NCBI GenBank assembly: GCA_964477875.1
Contig: CAYZFR010000016.1
Location: 1 to 31,905 of the forward strand
Length of the DNA stretch: 31,905 nucleotides
Direction: 5' to 3'
Source: Kuafuiihalomonas sp964477875
Lineage (GTDB): Bacteria; Myxococcota; Kuafuiibacteriia; Kuafuiibacteriales; Kuafuiibacteriaceae
The notes under the pieces: model-generated
What the model was told of the DNA's origin: nothing
Seen by the model: the letters and a program-made list of their open reading frames with translations, nothing else
Databases searched by the model: none
Shown here: positions 7,401 to 14,218 of the stretch, in pieces
Layout of the letters: every line of letters starts with the position of its first letter
How positions within the stretch are numbered: the first letter of the stretch is position 1
Program-made: the position numbers and the translations under genes

Positions 7401-9136
7401 TCCAGCTCCAGGCGCCGACGAACGGCACCGTCATGGGCGCGAGCTTCACCCCTGACGCGGGCTTCGCGGGCCTCGCCGAGGTGACGGCGGTGGTCAACGA
7501 CGGCGACGCCGACAGCGCCCCGTTCCAGCTGACGGTCGGCGTCGCAGAACCGGTCCTCGAGGCCCGGATAGAGCTCGACGCGGTGGGCTTGTTCACGCCT
7601 CTGCCCGCCGTCGAGCCCCCCGACGCCCTCGGCTTGGTGCCCGAGGGCCAGGTGGAGCTGTCCGAGGCGCCGGCGCTGCTGAGGCCCGGCCGCAGCGCGA
7701 TCCTCTTTCGGGAGTTCAACGACGCCGGCGAAGAGGCCTTCTTCGAACAGGAGGTCTGGGTCCACCCCCTCATCGGCTTTGCCGAGGCGGCCTTGGTTCA
7801 GGGCGGTGGATCCGGGCGCTTCGACGCCTGGGCCAACGGCTCCCACCCCGAGTCCCGGCGGCTGAACTACGCCATCGAGGACCCCGGCGGCCTCGCGGAC
7901 CGCCAGGACGGCGCCTTCAGCTTCGACCGAGACGACCTGGTGGCGAGCCTGGAGTTCTCGACCTCCACCCCCCAGGGCGGCGCCCAGCCCCTCGTGCTCA
8001 GGACTGTCCTTGGCTCCAGCGAGACCATGGTGCTCAACGGCGCCAACACCCCGCCTCGGATCGAGCTCAGCGTCGAGCAGGACGGCCGGCCGGGCCTGGT
8101 GGTCGCTGCCGACGGCGGACCGGTGCGCTTCACCGCCCGGGCCATCGACTTCGAGTCCCCCGACCTGCCGTTGCGGTGGACCTTCCCGCCGAACGTCGCC
8201 GTCGCCGAGGACGGCGAGGACCAGCTCGTCGATCCTTCGACGGTGGAGGATGGACTGTTGGTCACCATCCGCGTCACCGACGGAGGGGGTGCGACCACGG
8301 TGCGGCGGGTGGCGCTTCGGACCCTGCCTTCGGTGCCGGCGCCCGCCCCAGGCGACCGGGACGGCGACGGCATCGCGGAGGAGGCGGAGGCGCAAGATGA
8401 GGATCTCGACGGCCTCAGCGATGCCCTCGACGCCTGGTCGCTGCCCCACGTCCAACCGATGGGGCTCTCGACGCCGGACGGCGCCCTGAGCCCGGACGTC
8501 GTTGAAGCCGAGCCCGGCGTACGCCTCCTGCTCGGACCCATCGCCCAGCGCGCGGGTGGCCGGGGCGTCGGCCTGAGCCCGGAGCAGCTGTCGTCGGATT
8601 CCGAGGAGGCCGTCGACGCCTACGTCGATCTCGTCATGACCGACCTCGCGCGAAGCGGGCAGGAGGTCGCGCTCGTCGTCCCGCTGCGAGAACCCTTACC
8701 CGCCGAGCCGACCGAGCTTCGGGTCTTTCAGAGCTCGGCCTGGTTCGATTTCGCCGGGGATGTCGCCACCGCCGCTGGCGGAGCGGCCTGCCCACCCCCA
8801 GCCGACGAGGCCTACCGCGCCGGCCTGAACGCCGGCGATCGTTGCCTGCGCATTCGGGTCCGAGACGGCGGGACCGACGACGGCGACGGCGCCGCCAACC
8901 GAGAGATCCTGCTGCTGGCCGGCCTGACCGCGGCAAGCCAGGCGCCCGACGGGGCCGAGCCCGGCGCAGATGAAGCCCCCGGCGCCGCCGCCACGACGGG
9001 CGAGTGCAGCTGCCGGGAGACCCGCGTCGCCGTCGGTGGCCCCTGGCTGCTGTTGAGCCTTCTCTTGCTCTCGCTCTTGGCTCGCCGCCGGCTCAGCGTC
9101 GTCCGCGTACGACGATCAGCGTCGCCGAGAAGATGA
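4439..9136 (+). CDS. Giant secreted zinc-metalloprotease with eight cadherin-like repeats and MYXO-CTERM-like sorting tail
   Basis: This is a 1565-residue exported protein. Residues 1-20 (MKRLVFAALCALFTSPAAAQ) form a signal peptide. Residues 20-315 are a protease domain with HELAHGLGF at 174-182 (HExxH zinc site). The following pattern (DLVWTGSGV, VEMYAP, SISHFDT with H280 a possible third ligand, LMEP, LLYELGW) matches the fold seen in PA-domain-type secreted metalloproteases. Residues 319-1037 are eight tandem repeats of about 90 residues, mostly with an xDEDxxx strand, a DPDD-type calcium motif and an NDPPVI linker, as in cadherin-like/tandem-95 domains. Around 1305-1335 lie TSP3-like Asp-rich repeats (DRDGDGI...). 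A choice-of-anchor-U-like module follows (ACPPPADEAYRAGL, CLRIRVRDGG). The tail has C1523-x-C1525, GG, a hydrophobic stretch 1536-1548 and RRR, consistent with MYXO-CTERM surface sorting. The 3' end overlaps the convergent transporter by 44 nt. Confidence 0.85.
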   Translation: MKRLVFAALCALFTSPAAAQTTLTITGKGSTFVLKFPANGGYTQDRGDTLEDAAEFWADRLESSVDIEVAVSFTSLGCTNNSAVLGAAGARSVHQNFTNAPEIDTLYSAALANSLAGSDLNTSAQSAFPEDIVATFNSDLDDPNLPNCLGGADWHYGTTAPSGSDIPFYDVALHELAHGLGFQTFADFSTGELAGFTNNPSLFGTDDQYVIFLRDAANNRDLDAASATNAQRQTAGTNGDLVWTGSGVNDAATGLTSGLNQSRVEMYAPSTFASGSSISHFDTGLSPDQLMEPSRTSTFDTDLTEELLYELGWVEANESPVITGQDPLSVDEDTSLSIALGDLSVTDPDNVFPDDFSLSLETGPNYTVSGSTVTPDADFDGTLTVPATVNDGIQDSAPFDLTITINPINDPPVLTGQKPLQTDEDVALELTSADLLIDDPDDTSFSLSLQPGMNYTVAGTTVTPDLNFNGTLTVPLTVDDGDLSSAPLDVMIDVTPVNDAPVITNQRTLTVPEDTSFTYAIGDVVFTDADDMTGFTIRVLPGNGYALAGNTLTPDANFFGNLTVPVVVSDGTDDSEPFDTLLTVTPVNDPPIITQQADLRTNEDTPITVRPTDFTIVDPDDTSFTLGLTMVTNGTQVVGVVTPNPDFAGTMTAIATVFDGELTSPPFAVSITVDPVNDRPVITAAPGLSTDEDVPLTIQTSDLTIDDPDDSSFTVQVLPGANYGASGDVLTPDPDFSGTLQVGLRVNDGEADSADFLATVVVDPINDPPVVTGQSPVSVDEDGQRVISIADLEVEDVDDELSALSVVLLEGNNYGFAGAQLFPTPDFTGSLQVDLQVSDGSDTSDTFTLEVQVQAVDDAPIITGQSVLTATEDEPFSLSLDDVDFDDADGEGDFSLVVDPGPDYTADGTTVTPAPDLFGALEIQVRVDDGTLQSDPFALRVEVEPVNDPPVIVGQSTISTFIDTPVVVEIADLQVEDVDDRVPGDLVLQLQAPTNGTVMGASFTPDAGFAGLAEVTAVVNDGDADSAPFQLTVGVAEPVLEARIELDAVGLFTPLPAVEPPDALGLVPEGQVELSEAPALLRPGRSAILFREFNDAGEEAFFEQEVWVHPLIGFAEAALVQGGGSGRFDAWANGSHPESRRLNYAIEDPGGLADRQDGAFSFDRDDLVASLEFSTSTPQGGAQPLVLRTVLGSSETMVLNGANTPPRIELSVEQDGRPGLVVAADGGPVRFTARAIDFESPDLPLRWTFPPNVAVAEDGEDQLVDPSTVEDGLLVTIRVTDGGGATTVRRVALRTLPSVPAPAPGDRDGDGIAEEAEAQDEDLDGLSDALDAWSLPHVQPMGLSTPDGALSPDVVEAEPGVRLLLGPIAQRAGGRGVGLSPEQLSSDSEEAVDAYVDLVMTDLARSGQEVALVVPLREPLPAEPTELRVFQSSAWFDFAGDVATAAGGAACPPPADEAYRAGLNAGDRCLRIRVRDGGTDDGDGAANREILLLAGLTAASQAPDGAEPGADEAPGAAATTGECSCRETRVAVGGPWLLLSLLLLSLLARRRLSVVRVRRSASPRR
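5391..7550 (+). repeat. Eight tandem ~270-bp units encoding cadherin-like domains
   Basis: The coding sequence repeats about every 270 bp. The phrase coding for (P/N)VNDPP-(V/I)ITGQ recurs at roughly 5390, 5665, 5930, 6200, 6470, 6740, 7010 and 7280. Units are diverged at both DNA and protein level, so this is old domain duplication, not a recent tandem array. The last unit has lost the usual DED start (it reads TFIDTP). Confidence 0.8.
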
Positions 9137-9941
9137 TCAGCGCTCCGACCCCCGCCAGCACGTGAGGGGTCTCGGCGAAGAGCAGCAAACCCCAGGCGGA
9201 GGCGAAGAGGATCTGGACGTAGCTCATCGCCATCGCCCGGCCGGCCCGCTCCGCGTGCAGCCCCTTGGTCATCTGAACCTGGGCGAGCTGCGTGAACACG
9301 CCGACCCCGATCAAATAGAGCCATTGCTCGCCTCGCGGCCACACGGCGACGGGGATCAGGGCCGGCAGACAGACGGGAACGGCGACGAGGGGAAAAAAGA
9401 AGACCACCACCAGCGGATCGTCGGTCTTTCGGAGCTGGCGAACGATGACGTAGGCGATGGAGCTGAAGCAGGCACCCGAGAGGGCGACGAAGACGGGGAA
9501 GGGCTCGAGGCTCGCGCCTTCGAACAGGAAGCTCGGCCGAGCCACCAGCAGCACGCCCAGCACCGCCATCGCACCCGCTGCGAAGTCACGCCCGTGGACG
9601 CCTTCGCCGAGGACCATGGCGGCCAAGATCGAGGTGAGGAGCGGGTTGACCTTGTGAAGCACCGAGACATCGGCGAGGGGCAGATGGGTGACCGAATAGT
9701 AAAAACAGCTGAGGCCGCACACGCCGGCCAGCCCACGGGCCACCAGGAGCCGACGATTCACGCCCCACGGTGAGATTCTGGCCTGACGCAGCATCACCGC
9801 CGACAGGGCCAGGGTTACGAGCCCCCGAGCCATGACGATCTCCGCCGTTGGGAGGCCGGACTCACCGGCCAACTTCACGCAGACGCTCATCAGCGAGAAG
9901 AGAAAGGTCGCCGCGAGCATGTGTCGGAGGCCGAAAGACAA
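9093..9941 (-). CDS. EamA/DMT-superfamily inner-membrane transporter
   Basis: This 282-residue protein is highly hydrophobic and has about ten membrane segments arranged as two EamA repeats. The first runs over residues 5-135 (MLAATFLFSLMSVCVKLAG, then ARGLVTLALSAVMLR, CFYYSVTHLPLADVSVLHKVNPLLTSILAAMVLGE). The second covers 145-280 (FVALSGACFSSIAYVIVRQL, ending LLLFAETPHVLAGVGALIIFSATLIVV). The LxxADVSxLxKxNPLLTxILA pattern is characteristic of the drug/metabolite transporter family, whose members export amino acids, nucleotides or drugs. Substrate cannot be inferred. The start ATG at 9941 gives the usual length of about 290. Its last 44 nt lie antisense to the 3' end of the giant protease gene. 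It stands alone on this strand. Confidence 0.88.
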   Translation of the reverse strand: MSFGLRHMLAATFLFSLMSVCVKLAGESGLPTAEIVMARGLVTLALSAVMLRQARISPWGVNRRLLVARGLAGVCGLSCFYYSVTHLPLADVSVLHKVNPLLTSILAAMVLGEGVHGRDFAAGAMAVLGVLLVARPSFLFEGASLEPFPVFVALSGACFSSIAYVIVRQLRKTDDPLVVVFFFPLVAVPVCLPALIPVAVWPRGEQWLYLIGVGVFTQLAQVQMTKGLHAERAGRAMAMSYVQILFASAWGLLLFAETPHVLAGVGALIIFSATLIVVRGRR

Positions 9942-10092
9942 GGCGGAGGTGGGCTAACAGCTCCACGGCCACTCGACCACAAATGGCGGGTCAAAGAGGA
10001 CGAACGGGGAGGACTTCCGTCAGGACTTCCAACCCGCGACGCCGATGCTCAGGGCTTTCGGCGCCGATCCGACCATCGATCTACGCTGAGGC
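9942..10092. other. Gene-free gap upstream of the EamA gene
   Basis: The 151-bp gap holds the promoter region of the transporter and the 3' flank of the Arg-rich protein gene. GGACTTCC occurs twice with a 12-bp period (10011-10018 and 10023-10030). I see nothing else that can be named. Confidence 0.35.
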
Positions 10093-11160
10093 TCATCGAC
10101 CCCGGTGCACCCGCCCTCGGATGCGGCCCTTCGAGCTCGACCGAGCGGCCCCGCTCACGCCGGCGCTGGTCCGAAAGCGGGTGCGCCCCCTGTAGCCCTT
10201 GGCCTTGCGCACGCCCCGGGTCCCACGGGTGGGCGCGGGCGTCACCGTCCGGCGGCGAGGCGCCGCCCGTCGAACGGTGGGCGTGCTTCGGTGAGAAAGG
10301 TCGCGGCGTACCGCCGGCTTCCGTCGGACCGGCGCACGCACCGGTCGCCCTCGAACGGTGCGACCGCGGCCGCGACTCGACGTCACCCGACGCTGACCTC
10401 GGTCTGGCGGGTGTCCGGGCCGATATCGCGTGGTCCGATCTCCCCGTGGATGAACGCGGCGCCCGGGCGTCACGTCTCTTCGATGAACTCCGCCGCGGGC
10501 GCGAGGTCCGCTCAGCACGTTGCCTCTGCGGTTACGGACCACCCGATGGGGCGGCGGCCGGCCCGGACGAACGTGGCGCCGTCCGGCTCGGTAGGCCCGG
10601 GGGCGCACGTAGGGCCCGTGAGCCCGGTGCACATAGCGCACCTGGGGCCGCCGGTAGAGGGGCCGAAAATGGACGACACGGCTCCGGAAGACGGCCCGGG
10701 GCGTGTACACCCAGCCGCCCACCGGGACGACGCCGATGAAGGACGTGCCCCGCCAGCATGGCCCAGGCGGAAGCGGCGCCCAGGCCGAGTACTCGTCCGC
10801 GTCGCGCCACACCGTCCAGGACGGGGCGTAGTCGAAGCCTGGGATCCACACCCAGCCGAAGTTGGCGTGGCTGTACCAGCGCCCGTAGTGGAAGGGGAGC
10901 CAGCCCCACTCGAAGTCCGAGACCCAGAGCCACTCCAGGCCCTCCCGCTCCCAGTGCCCCTCGCTGTAGGGCTGCCAGCTGGTGCGAACGCCGGTCGGAC
11001 GCCAGGCGGGACCGTACTCCGCCACGTCGACCCAAGTCCCGTGGGGATCCAAGGTCGCGTGGATCTCGGCCCACGTCAGGACTTCTTCTTGCGCCCGGGC
11101 GTCGGGTGCAGCGAGGAGGAGGCTCGTGCCGAGGGCGAGGCCGAAGATCGCGAGGCGCAT
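10093..11160 (-). CDS. Exported WxxGxW-repeat (DUF6600-like) protein with a very basic tail
   Basis: The 355-residue product begins with a signal peptide (MRLAIFGLALGTSLLLAAPDARAQ, cleavage near residue 23). Residues 28-180 are Trp/Tyr/Gly-rich with the repeating pattern WxPYSEGHW, EWLWVSDFEWGWLPFHYGRW, GWVWIPG, and SAWAPLPPG. This pattern is typical of DUF6600/WxxGxW envelope proteins found in Myxococcota and other Gram-negatives. From about residue 185 to the end the protein becomes extremely rich in Arg, Gly, Pro and His with hardly any acidic residues, so the tail is strongly cationic. This could bind polyanions such as LPS, exopolysaccharide or DNA. Function is unknown. It is divergent from the gene at 11313. 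Confidence 0.72.
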   Translation of the reverse strand: MRLAIFGLALGTSLLLAAPDARAQEEVLTWAEIHATLDPHGTWVDVAEYGPAWRPTGVRTSWQPYSEGHWEREGLEWLWVSDFEWGWLPFHYGRWYSHANFGWVWIPGFDYAPSWTVWRDADEYSAWAPLPPGPCWRGTSFIGVVPVGGWVYTPRAVFRSRVVHFRPLYRRPQVRYVHRAHGPYVRPRAYRAGRRHVRPGRPPPHRVVRNRRGNVLSGPRARGGVHRRDVTPGRRVHPRGDRTTRYRPGHPPDRGQRRVTSSRGRGRTVRGRPVRAPVRRKPAVRRDLSHRSTPTVRRAAPRRRTVTPAPTRGTRGVRKAKGYRGRTRFRTSAGVSGAARSSSKGRIRGRVHRGR

Positions 11161-11312
11161 GACACCTGTACTACGTCAGACGGATCCGAGATGTTCAAAC
11201 GTGTGGGGGGACGCACGTCCCGGAGGGAGGGGATCCTGCCCCGGCGAAGCCCCGCCTCCGCCGGAAGCCCCGATCTCTTGGTTTTCCGGGACGACCCTGC
11301 CAGCTTGATCTC
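11161..11312. other. Divergent intergenic region
   Basis: These 152 bp separate two divergent genes and must hold both promoters. I could not identify convincing -35/-10 elements or a strong ribosome binding site before the GTG at 11313. Confidence 0.3.
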
Positions 11313-12095
11313 GTGCCCTGGTGGGACCGCGTAAAGTCCGGCTTCGACGAGGCTCGCAGCCAGGTCGACAAAGCGTCGAAACTCGCGCAGCAGCGCTGGA
11401 CCGAAACCCAGGCCCAGGTGGACAAGGCGTCCAAGTCGGCCCAGGCCCGCTGGACCCAGACCCAGGCCCAGGCCAAGACCTCGGCCGAGCAGTGGGGACG
11501 CCTGTTCGCCCTCGCCCGGACCGAGGCCGATGGCGGCGTCGTCGCGGAGCGACTGGCAGAAGCGCTGACCGGGCTGAAGGGCCAGCTCGATCGCGAGGCG
11601 CCAGCCTTCGCGGTCGCGCTCTTTCGTCAGGCGGGGGCAGGTTTCGCTTCAGTGGATGGGACGAAGCTCAGCTACGTGCGGCGGGACGGTCCGGTGCGAG
11701 GGCAACTCCGAGTGAGCGAGCTCTTCGGAACTTCGGCCCACCTCTCCATCGGCGCCGGGGCGGCCGGCTTCGTGGCGAGCATGTACGGCGAGCGCGCTGC
11801 CCTCTTGGAGCCCCTTTCCTGGCGCGGCGGCGACGCCGGGTTTTGGGTGGCCTCGGCGGGCCTGTTCCGCAGCCGGGGCGGTCGGGCCAAGCTCAGCGGC
11901 TGGATGGTCGGCCTCGGCCTGGGAGTCGGAGTGGGCGTCCCCATCCTCTCCGACCTCGGCGGCTTCGATCTCGAGGAGCGGGTGCTCAACGCGTGGAACC
12001 TGAGCACGAGCGAAGCCGCCCCGCTGGAGGCCATCCTCGCCGAAGCCCCCGACGCCAAAATGCGCCGCGGCCTCGCCAAGCGCCTCCACCGCTGA
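11313..12095 (+). CDS. Hypothetical protein with duplicated N-terminal helical repeat
   Basis: The 260-residue protein is not a family I recognise. Residues 1-62 are a long amphipathic helix built from two nearly identical 18-residue units (SQVDKASKLAQQRWTETQ and AQVDKASKSAQARWTQTQ) and then AQAKTSAEQW, likely a coiled coil. Residues 70-115 form an acidic/Arg helical segment. Residues 120-215 are Gly/Ala-rich with several mildly hydrophobic stretches (LSIGAGAAGFVASM, and MVGLGLGVGVGVPIL near 196-210) that could contact a membrane. There is no signal peptide. The start is GTG at 11313 (followed by CCC TGG TGG). The Gly-rich segment may be a lipid-associated or pore-like element, but this is speculative. 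It lies 213 bp upstream of pstS and probably outside that operon. Confidence 0.65.
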   Translation: MPWWDRVKSGFDEARSQVDKASKLAQQRWTETQAQVDKASKSAQARWTQTQAQAKTSAEQWGRLFALARTEADGGVVAERLAEALTGLKGQLDREAPAFAVALFRQAGAGFASVDGTKLSYVRRDGPVRGQLRVSELFGTSAHLSIGAGAAGFVASMYGERAALLEPLSWRGGDAGFWVASAGLFRSRGGRAKLSGWMVGLGLGVGVGVPILSDLGGFDLEERVLNAWNLSTSEAAPLEAILAEAPDAKMRRGLAKRLHR

Positions 12096-12221
12096 GCAGA
12101 ACGAGCAGGCGGGGTGCTGTTCGGCCCGTCGAGCCCGGATAACATATAGTTTCTACTCAATGGCGGAACCATCTTCACGGTCGTTCCGTCACGACCTCTC
12201 GAGTTCGCGCTCCCCAAGGAT
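12096..12221. other. Upstream part of the pstS leader region
   Basis: This gap contains an unusually AT-rich patch (GATAACATATAGTTTCTACT, about 12138-12157) in an otherwise GC-rich landscape, which could be a promoter -10 region. It also holds GGTCG/CGACC (12179-12183 and 12192-12196) as a short inverted repeat. Confidence 0.35.
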
Positions 12222-12250
12222 GTGACGAATTCATGACGACTGGATGACGT
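12222..12250 (+). promoter_or_regulatory. Three 11-bp-spaced TGACG repeats: candidate Pho box for the pst operon
   Basis: RTGACGW occurs at 12222-12228, 12233-12239 and 12244-12250, so the TGACG cores (12223, 12234, 12245) have an exact 11-bp period. On the complementary strand they read CGTCAT-N5-CGTCAT-N5-CGTCAC, close to the E. coli Pho box (CTGTCAT half-sites at 11-bp period) that PhoB binds under phosphate starvation. The site ends about 60 bp before pstS, a sensible activator position, but the repeats run in the opposite orientation to the E. coli layout. Confidence 0.5.
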
Positions 12251-12308
12251 TCTGGGCAATCACGGAACAGCCCCTTGCCCTCGATTCGGGCGAGGGTAGC
12301 TTGGGCAC

Positions 12309-13316
12309 ATGAAGACGCCCGTGCCGCGTTTCACCAGCACATTCTTGTGGATGTGCGCTGCCACCATCGGGTGTATGGACAGCAGAGAGGCGGGGCTGAT
12401 CCGGATCGATGGTTCCTCGACGGTCTATCCGATTCAGGAGGCCATCGCCGAAGAGTATCTGCTCAGGGAGGGCGGGCGAGTCGTCATTGGCATCTCCGGG
12501 ACGGGCGGAGGGATGAAGAAGTTCTGCCAGGGAGAGGTCGCGATCGTGGGCGCATCGAGGGCGATCAAGCCCTCGGAGATCAGGTTATGCGAGGATAGAG
12601 GCGTCCAGTTCATCGAGCTTCCAGTCGCGCTCGATGGGATCGTGGTGGCGGTCAATTCCGAAAACGACTGGGTCGACCACCTCACCGTGGAACAACTCAA
12701 GCGAATGTGGGAGCCGGAGGCGCAGCAGTCCGTGATGAGGTGGAGTGACGTCGACCCCAGTTGGCCCGATGAGCCTCTGCGTCTGATGGGGCCCGGAGTC
12801 GACTCCGGGACGTATGACTATTTCACAGAAGCCATAGTTGGCGAAGAAGGGGCGAGTCGTGGCGACATCATCTCCAGTGAAGATGACAACGTCCTCGTCA
12901 CCGGCGTGCTCAAGGACCGCAACGCCCTCGCTTTCTTTGGCTACGCGTATTATGAAGAAAATAAGTCTCGGCTCGAGGGGGTGCCGATCGACGATGAAAA
13001 ACCAACCGGTAAACAGGGACCGGTTGCCCCGTCCCCCGACACGATCGCCTCAGGGATGTACCAGCCGCTGTCCAGGCCCCTCATGATCTACGTACGAGCC
13101 GAAGATGCAGAGCGCGAAGCGGTTCAACAATTCGTTTCCTTTTACCTCGACAACGCACGAGAGCTCGTCCCCGACGTCGGCTTCATTCCGATGCTTCAGC
13201 CGACGTACGAGCGAGTGCGAGCACGGTTCGAAGCCCGTCGAATTGGCACCCTCTTCGACCGAGGCCCGAAGGTGGGCGCAACCGTCGACGAGCTTCTGGG
13301 GCGGGACGACGAATGA
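12309..13316 (+). CDS. pstS: Phosphate ABC transporter substrate-binding lipoprotein PstS
   Basis: PstS captures inorganic phosphate outside the inner membrane and hands it to PstCA. The 335-residue protein has a lipoprotein signal: hydrophobic STFLWMCAATIG then C22, the likely lipidated Cys. The phosphate-binding loops are present: DGSSTVYP at 34-41, SGTGGGMKKF from residue 63, GASRAIKPSE near 86, and GPGVDSGTYDYF in the second lobe. These place it in the PstS/SphX group. It is the first gene of the operon and its stop overlaps the pstC start by 4 nt (ATGA). A GAGGG 12 nt before the ATG at 12309 is a plausible ribosome binding site. A TGACG repeat cluster upstream suggests Pho control. Local G+C is lower than in flanking genes. 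Confidence 0.93.
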   Translation: MKTPVPRFTSTFLWMCAATIGCMDSREAGLIRIDGSSTVYPIQEAIAEEYLLREGGRVVIGISGTGGGMKKFCQGEVAIVGASRAIKPSEIRLCEDRGVQFIELPVALDGIVVAVNSENDWVDHLTVEQLKRMWEPEAQQSVMRWSDVDPSWPDEPLRLMGPGVDSGTYDYFTEAIVGEEGASRGDIISSEDDNVLVTGVLKDRNALAFFGYAYYEENKSRLEGVPIDDEKPTGKQGPVAPSPDTIASGMYQPLSRPLMIYVRAEDAEREAVQQFVSFYLDNARELVPDVGFIPMLQPTYERVRARFEARRIGTLFDRGPKVGATVDELLGRDDE

Positions 13317-14218
13317 GTGAGATTTCGAGGCAACACGGCAAGTCGGCCTCTGCATGGATCGAATGGCTGTTGTTGGCCTGCGGGGTCTTCAGTATCGGCA
13401 CGACGCTCGGTATCATTTCGGTCCTCGCCTTCGAGACCTACACTTTCTTCCTGGAGGTCTCACCCGCGGAGTTCTTCGGCGATACACAGTGGACTCCGCT
13501 CTTCGCCAACAAGCATTTCGGGGTCTGGCCGATCGTCGGGGGGACCTTACTCACGACCTTCATTGCCTTGCTCGTTGCCGGCCCCGTCGGGATCATCGGC
13601 GCCGTCTATCTCAGTGAATTCGCGAGCTCGACGGAGCGCCGTTTCCTCAAGCCTTCGATCGAGGTCCTCGCCGGCGTGCCGACCGTCGTTTACGGCTTCT
13701 TCGCTCTTACGTTCGTTACCCCACTTCTGCAGTCCATCATCCCCGGTGTCGCGGGTTTCAACGCGCTCAGTCCCGGTATCGTGATCGGGATCATGATCCT
13801 TCCGATCGTCACGTCGCTCTCGGACGACGCGCTGCAAGCCGTGGGTCAGAATCTGCGGGAGGCGGCCTGGGGACTCGGCGCTGGCAAAGCAGCCACCGTC
13901 TACAGGGTCCTGTTGCCAGTTGCGGCTTCGGGAATCATCGCTGCCATCATCCTGGGGATATCTCGCGCCATTGGCGAGACAATGATCGTGGCGATCGCCG
14001 CCGGCAGTCGGCCACAGCTGACTCTGGACCCGCGTCAGCCCATCCAGACGATGACGGCTTACATCGTCAACGTCAGTCTCGGCGACACGCCGGCACAGAG
14101 TATCGAATACAAGACGATCTTCGCGGTTGGAGCGACGCTGTTCGTGATGACCTTTGCAATGAATTACCTGAGCCATCAACTCGCGCGTCGGTTTCGCATG
14201 GAATCGAGCAACCGATGA
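13313..14218 (+). CDS. pstC: Phosphate ABC transporter permease PstC
   Basis: PstC and PstA form the channel of the phosphate importer in the inner membrane. The 301-residue protein shows about six membrane segments (first LLLACGVFSIGTTLGIISVLA, then IVGGTLLTTFIALLVAGPVGIIGAVYLSEF). It carries the permease EAA loop LREAAWGLGAGKAATVYRVLLP near residue 182, which docks with the ATPase, and the family signatures EVLAGVPTVVYGFFAL and ISRAIGETMIVAIAAGS. PstC and PstA share these motifs; gene order and similarity to the PstC end (LxHQLARRFR) support PstC. The start ATG overlaps the pstS stop by 4 nt and its own stop overlaps pstA by 4 nt, so translation is coupled. Confidence 0.93.
   Translation: MSEISRQHGKSASAWIEWLLLACGVFSIGTTLGIISVLAFETYTFFLEVSPAEFFGDTQWTPLFANKHFGVWPIVGGTLLTTFIALLVAGPVGIIGAVYLSEFASSTERRFLKPSIEVLAGVPTVVYGFFALTFVTPLLQSIIPGVAGFNALSPGIVIGIMILPIVTSLSDDALQAVGQNLREAAWGLGAGKAATVYRVLLPVAASGIIAAIILGISRAIGETMIVAIAAGSRPQLTLDPRQPIQTMTAYIVNVSLGDTPAQSIEYKTIFAVGATLFVMTFAMNYLSHQLARRFRMESSNR

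Noticed and set aside
5391..7550. Possible CRISPR or DNA satellite because of regular ~270-bp repeats
   Set aside because: The units are diverged, in frame and encode cadherin-like domains; there are no short identical repeats with unique spacers.
6761..8455. 564-codon open frame on the minus strand
   Set aside because: Same reason: a shadow of the repeat and anchor region of the giant protease.
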